Shown: piece after piece, positions 61,954 through 64,000 of the stretch
Position numbering within the stretch: the first letter of the stretch is position 1
Layout: each line of letters starts with the position of its first letter
Source: Sediminicola sp963974715
Lineage (GTDB): Bacteria; Bacteroidota; Bacteroidia; Flavobacteriales; Flavobacteriaceae
Reading direction: 5' to 3'
DNA length: 64,000 bases
Assembly: GCA_963974715.1 (NCBI GenBank)
Contig: CAXBDK010000010.1
Coordinates: forward strand, 1 to 64,000
Notes under the pieces: model-generated
Told to the model about the DNA's origin: nothing
Databases searched by the model: none
What the model saw: only the letters and a program-made list of their open reading frames with translations
Position numbers and translations under genes: made by a program

Positions 61954-62145
61954 TCAAATAACTGTTACATTTACTGCGTTCAATCCTTTTTTACCTTGTT
62001 CCAATTCAAATTCTACCTCATCGCCTTCACGAATCTCATCGATCAATCCTGAAATGTGTACAAAATGGTCTTTGTCGGTTCCTTCTTCAACGATGAATCC
62101 AAATCCTTTGGAGTCGTTAAAAAATTTTACTGTTCCTCTATTCAT
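61954..62145 (-). CDS. cspA: Cold-shock domain protein
   Basis: This 63-aa RNA-binding protein has the cold-shock fold with RNP1 KGFGFI (13-18) and RNP2-like HFVHIS (about 27-32). The family melts RNA structure and often rises in the cold. A -7 element (TACATTTG, 62174-62181) lies 28 bases upstream. A terminator follows. It stands alone. Confidence 0.95.
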   Translation of the reverse strand: MNRGTVKFFNDSKGFGFIVEEGTDKDHFVHISGLIDEIREGDEVEFELEQGKKGLNAVNVTVI

Positions 62146-62173
62146 TACAAAAAATTAAAAATTATTAAAGGCG

Positions 62174-62181
62174 CAAATGTA
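62174..62181 (-). promoter_or_regulatory. -7 element of the cold-shock gene
   Basis: TACATTTG on the minus strand, 28 bases before the ATG at 62145. No TTG at the usual distance. Confidence 0.5.
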
Positions 62182-62294
62182 CGCTAATTATTTTTAATAT
62201 GGTTATTTTTAGCAGTTTATCGGTTTATTCCAGTAAAATGGCAGCTTGTAGGGGGAGTTTGGAACAATTTTATTCCATTTTAACCACTATTATC

Positions 62295-62534
62295 CTAGGA
62301 TTTCAACGAATAAAGATAGAGGTCTTCCACTTTTTGCCTTGCCCAAGGCGTTTTTCGGAGGAAAGCGAGGCTCGATTTTATGGAAGGCCCGTTCGTGAAA
62401 CACTTTATGGGTATCCGTTTGCCCAGATCGAACCACCCGTACGTTGCCACAAGATGTTCCAGCATATGTGCCAAGGTTACCCCATGTAGGGGATTGTTTT
62501 TTTGGGGATGGTCAATCGGTTCTTTTTCTTCCAT
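62295..62534 (-). CDS. VF530-family (DUF2132) small protein
   Basis: This 79-aa protein matches VF530/DUF2132 proteins: NNPLHGVTLAHMLEHLV, then IKCFTNGPSIKSSLAFLRKT and WARQKVEDLYL. The family is widespread; DNA binding has been suggested from structure, with no clear role. The ATG at 62534 was chosen because the -7 element (TATCTTTG, 62544-62551) lies 9 bases upstream and covers the earlier TTG at 62546. Confidence 0.92.
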   Translation of the reverse strand: MEEKEPIDHPQKNNPLHGVTLAHMLEHLVATYGWFDLGKRIPIKCFTNGPSIKSSLAFLRKTPWARQKVEDLYLYSLKS

Positions 62535-62543
62535 AGGTGGGGG

Positions 62544-62551
62544 CAAAGATA
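62544..62551 (-). promoter_or_regulatory. -7 element of the VF530-family gene
   Basis: TATCTTTG on the minus strand, 9 bases before the ATG at 62534. Confidence 0.5.
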
Positions 62552-62600
62552 CATAGGCATGGCGAATATTAAAAATTTCAGTTCCGGTACACTCCAGATG

Positions 62601-63566
62601 TTACCCGTTGCTGCCCATTGTTTTTGCCGTGTTTATAATTTCCCGGGTTGCGGAAAGGTACGCCTTTACGTCCCTGGCTTTTTTTATTTTCTTATAGGTC
62701 TTCTGCGGATTGGGGAAGGCGGTCGAAAAATATTCCCAAAATCCCAACATCTTCATCCGGATCGGGGTGGGCCCGGACAAGGCCCTGTCATAGGCCTCAA
62801 AAATGGTATCATGAAAATCGCTGAAAATGTCCCATCTGTTTTCGGGATAGGTTTCGGTATTCCCTTTTATCATGAGCGGAAGGAAGGGATCTGCAATAAG
62901 CCCCCTACCGATCATCCAATGATCCAGCATCGGAAAGCGCTGTTGTAACACTTTAAAGCCGGCTACCGTGGTGATATCGCCATTGTAGTAAATTTTATGG
63001 GTAGTATGATCTAGACACTTCTCAAAGGATTCCAGATCAACGGGCCCCTTATAGAGCTGTTTGCCGATACGGGCATGGATGGCAATATTTTTTATGGGAT
63101 ACTTGTCCAGTATCGGGAGCAGTTTTAGGATTTCGCTACTGTTTTCGTATCCCATTCTCATTTTCATGGAAACGGTAATATCGGTTTCCGAATGGACACG
63201 GTCCAATAAAGCGTCAATTTTAAGGGTATCCTCGATAAGTCCGGAGCCCATTCCCCTTTTGGTCACCATCGGATACGGGCAGCCTAGGTTCCAGTTCAGT
63301 TCCTTATATCCCAGTTCCTGCACATATCGCACCACAAAAAGGAATTCTTCCTGATCATTGGTCATGACCTGGGGTATGACCGTTAGTTCTGTATTGTGCT
63401 CGGGTTGCAGGTCTCTTTGGTAGGATGTCTTAATGAGCAGCTTTCCATCCAATCGGATGTAAGGGGCATAAAAGGTGTCTATTCCCCCAAAAAACTGTTG
63501 GAAAGCGTTCCGGAACTTAAAATCGGTAAATCCTTGCAAGGGGGATGAAAGAAGGGTAATGGCCAT
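62601..63566 (-). CDS. dus: tRNA-dihydrouridine synthase (DusC-like)
   Basis: This 321-aa flavoenzyme reduces uridines in tRNA. ITLLSSPLQGFTDFKFRNAF at the start, NWNLGCPYPMVTKRGMGSGL (with the catalytic-region cysteine), KMRMGYEN, and IHARIGKQLYKGPVD are typical of the Dus family. ATG 63566 was chosen; a -7 element (TATCTTTG, 63573-63580) lies just upstream and covers the alternative start at 63575. The upstream deacetylase gene ends 15 bases before. Confidence 0.93.
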   Translation of the reverse strand: MAITLLSSPLQGFTDFKFRNAFQQFFGGIDTFYAPYIRLDGKLLIKTSYQRDLQPEHNTELTVIPQVMTNDQEEFLFVVRYVQELGYKELNWNLGCPYPMVTKRGMGSGLIEDTLKIDALLDRVHSETDITVSMKMRMGYENSSEILKLLPILDKYPIKNIAIHARIGKQLYKGPVDLESFEKCLDHTTHKIYYNGDITTVAGFKVLQQRFPMLDHWMIGRGLIADPFLPLMIKGNTETYPENRWDIFSDFHDTIFEAYDRALSGPTPIRMKMLGFWEYFSTAFPNPQKTYKKIKKARDVKAYLSATREIINTAKTMGSNG

Positions 63567-63572
63567 AGGGTG

Positions 63573-63580
63573 CAAAGATA
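63573..63580 (-). promoter_or_regulatory. -7 element of the dus gene
   Basis: TATCTTTG on the minus strand, 6 bases before the ATG at 63566. The same element sequence precedes the VF530-family gene at 62544-62551. Confidence 0.45.
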
Positions 63581-63581
63581 T

Positions 63582-64000
63582 TTATTTTGCACCATGGCTT
63601 CCATTTTTTATTTCGGCCCAAGTGATCATTCTTATATTGTTGTCCCTGATCTTTTCGGCGCACCTGCTTCCCATGAAATAATTGCGGTCTATTTGCCTCC
63701 ATGCCGCCCCAAAATTGGGATGATCCACCGTTATGCCCTTCATTTCGTCATCGTCATGGGCCGGATGTACCAATAACATATTAAGGCCCGTGGGCAAGTT
63801 GTCCAGCACCTGATCGTAATAACTTTCAAGGCCGTTCCCTTCAAAATCGGAAAACTTTCCAAAATGTACATGGTCGAAAAGAAGATCGGAAGGATCTATG
63901 GTAGGTGTCAGTCCCACCATCGCAAAAAGATCTTTGGCCAAAAGTACGGGAAGGTCATATTGTTTCCCCAATGACCTGTATACCTCCAAAAATTGGGCAT
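63582..64000 (-). CDS. ChbG/HpnK-like polysaccharide deacetylase family protein (5' end outside window)
   Basis: The frame runs off the right edge, so only the C-terminal 139 codons are seen. FLEVYRSLGKQYDLPVLLA, LLVHPAHDDDEMKGIT and the final NIRMITWAEIKNG match the C-terminal part of YdjC/ChbG-like carbohydrate deacetylases, whose histidine after LLV is a metal-site neighbour. The catalytic N-terminal half and the start are not in the window. The open frame was read beyond the TTG at 63989, since the coding sequence continues upstream. Confidence 0.75.
   Translation of the reverse strand, partial: AQFLEVYRSLGKQYDLPVLLAKDLFAMVGLTPTIDPSDLLFDHVHFGKFSDFEGNGLESYYDQVLDNLPTGLNMLLVHPAHDDDEMKGITVDHPNFGAAWRQIDRNYFMGSRCAEKIRDNNIRMITWAEIKNGSHGAK

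Overview
The window looks like chromosomal DNA of a marine-type member of the Flavobacteriaceae (Bacteroidota). The evidence is two SusC/SusD pairs, many Bacteroidota -7 promoter elements (TAnnTTTG, some with a TTG 17-23 bases upstream), a DnaJ with only two zinc motifs, GSII next to GSIII, and conserved lipoproteins of the DUF4197, DUF4920 and DUF1684 families. No phage, IS element, CRISPR array or rRNA was seen. One tRNA gene (Arg, ACG) is present.

Layout. 1-2.7 kb: the N-terminal 899 codons of a large secreted repeat protein, with a 518-base perfect internal repeat. 2.7-4.3 kb: non-coding stretch, tRNA-Arg with promoter and terminator, a 50-aa conserved gene and a possible 20-aa peptide. 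4.3-6.5 kb: BlaI-type repressor and M56 metallopeptidase pair. 6.5-11 kb: Ca/Na antiporter, then divergent GSII and GSIII genes. 11-16.3 kb: purM, Rieske lipoprotein, apbE, prfA, pyrF and a small gene. 16.5-17.3 kb: alpha/beta hydrolase. 17.5-28.8 kb: two SusC/SusD pairs flanking a membrane-bound AraC-type regulator, with no glycosidase nearby. 29-31.7 kb: DUF4197 lipoprotein and a cytochrome c/FG-GAP lipoprotein. 31.8-36.3 kb: purU and, divergently, the fused mutase icmF. 36-41.2 kb: small helical protein, Lrp regulator, esterase-like protein, MFS transporter, DUF1684 lipoprotein. 41.2-44.1 kb: glnK-amtB-porin operon. 44.1-46 kb: gene-poor stretch with a structured repeat cluster and two small membrane proteins. 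46-50.2 kb: MazG-like protein, ilvE, DUF4920, mnmD, TIGR01777 epimerase. 50.3-55.8 kb: grpE-dnaJ, an ABC exporter pair, MscS channel. 56-60.4 kb: NtrC-type regulator without a DNA-binding domain, secreted helical protein, PPK2, M28 peptidase. 60.5-64 kb: cyclophilin-FKBP fusion, small membrane protein, cold-shock protein, VF530 protein, dihydrouridine synthase, partial ChbG-like deacetylase.

How the genes work together. Nitrogen assimilation is represented twice: GSII/GSIII, and PII/ammonium transporter/porin. Both regulatory regions carry a pair of similar inverted-repeat boxes (ACCC, 10-11 bases, GGGT), placed alike relative to a -7 element. This apparent nitrogen box is the strongest candidate for an undescribed regulatory system here. 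Other points of interest are the BlaI operator over the -33 element of its own promoter, the two related small membrane proteins, and the three-unit inverted repeat cluster near 45 kb. Several computed long ORF starts fall inside or upstream of a -7 element and were moved downstream. All functional calls come from reading the sequence; no database search was run.
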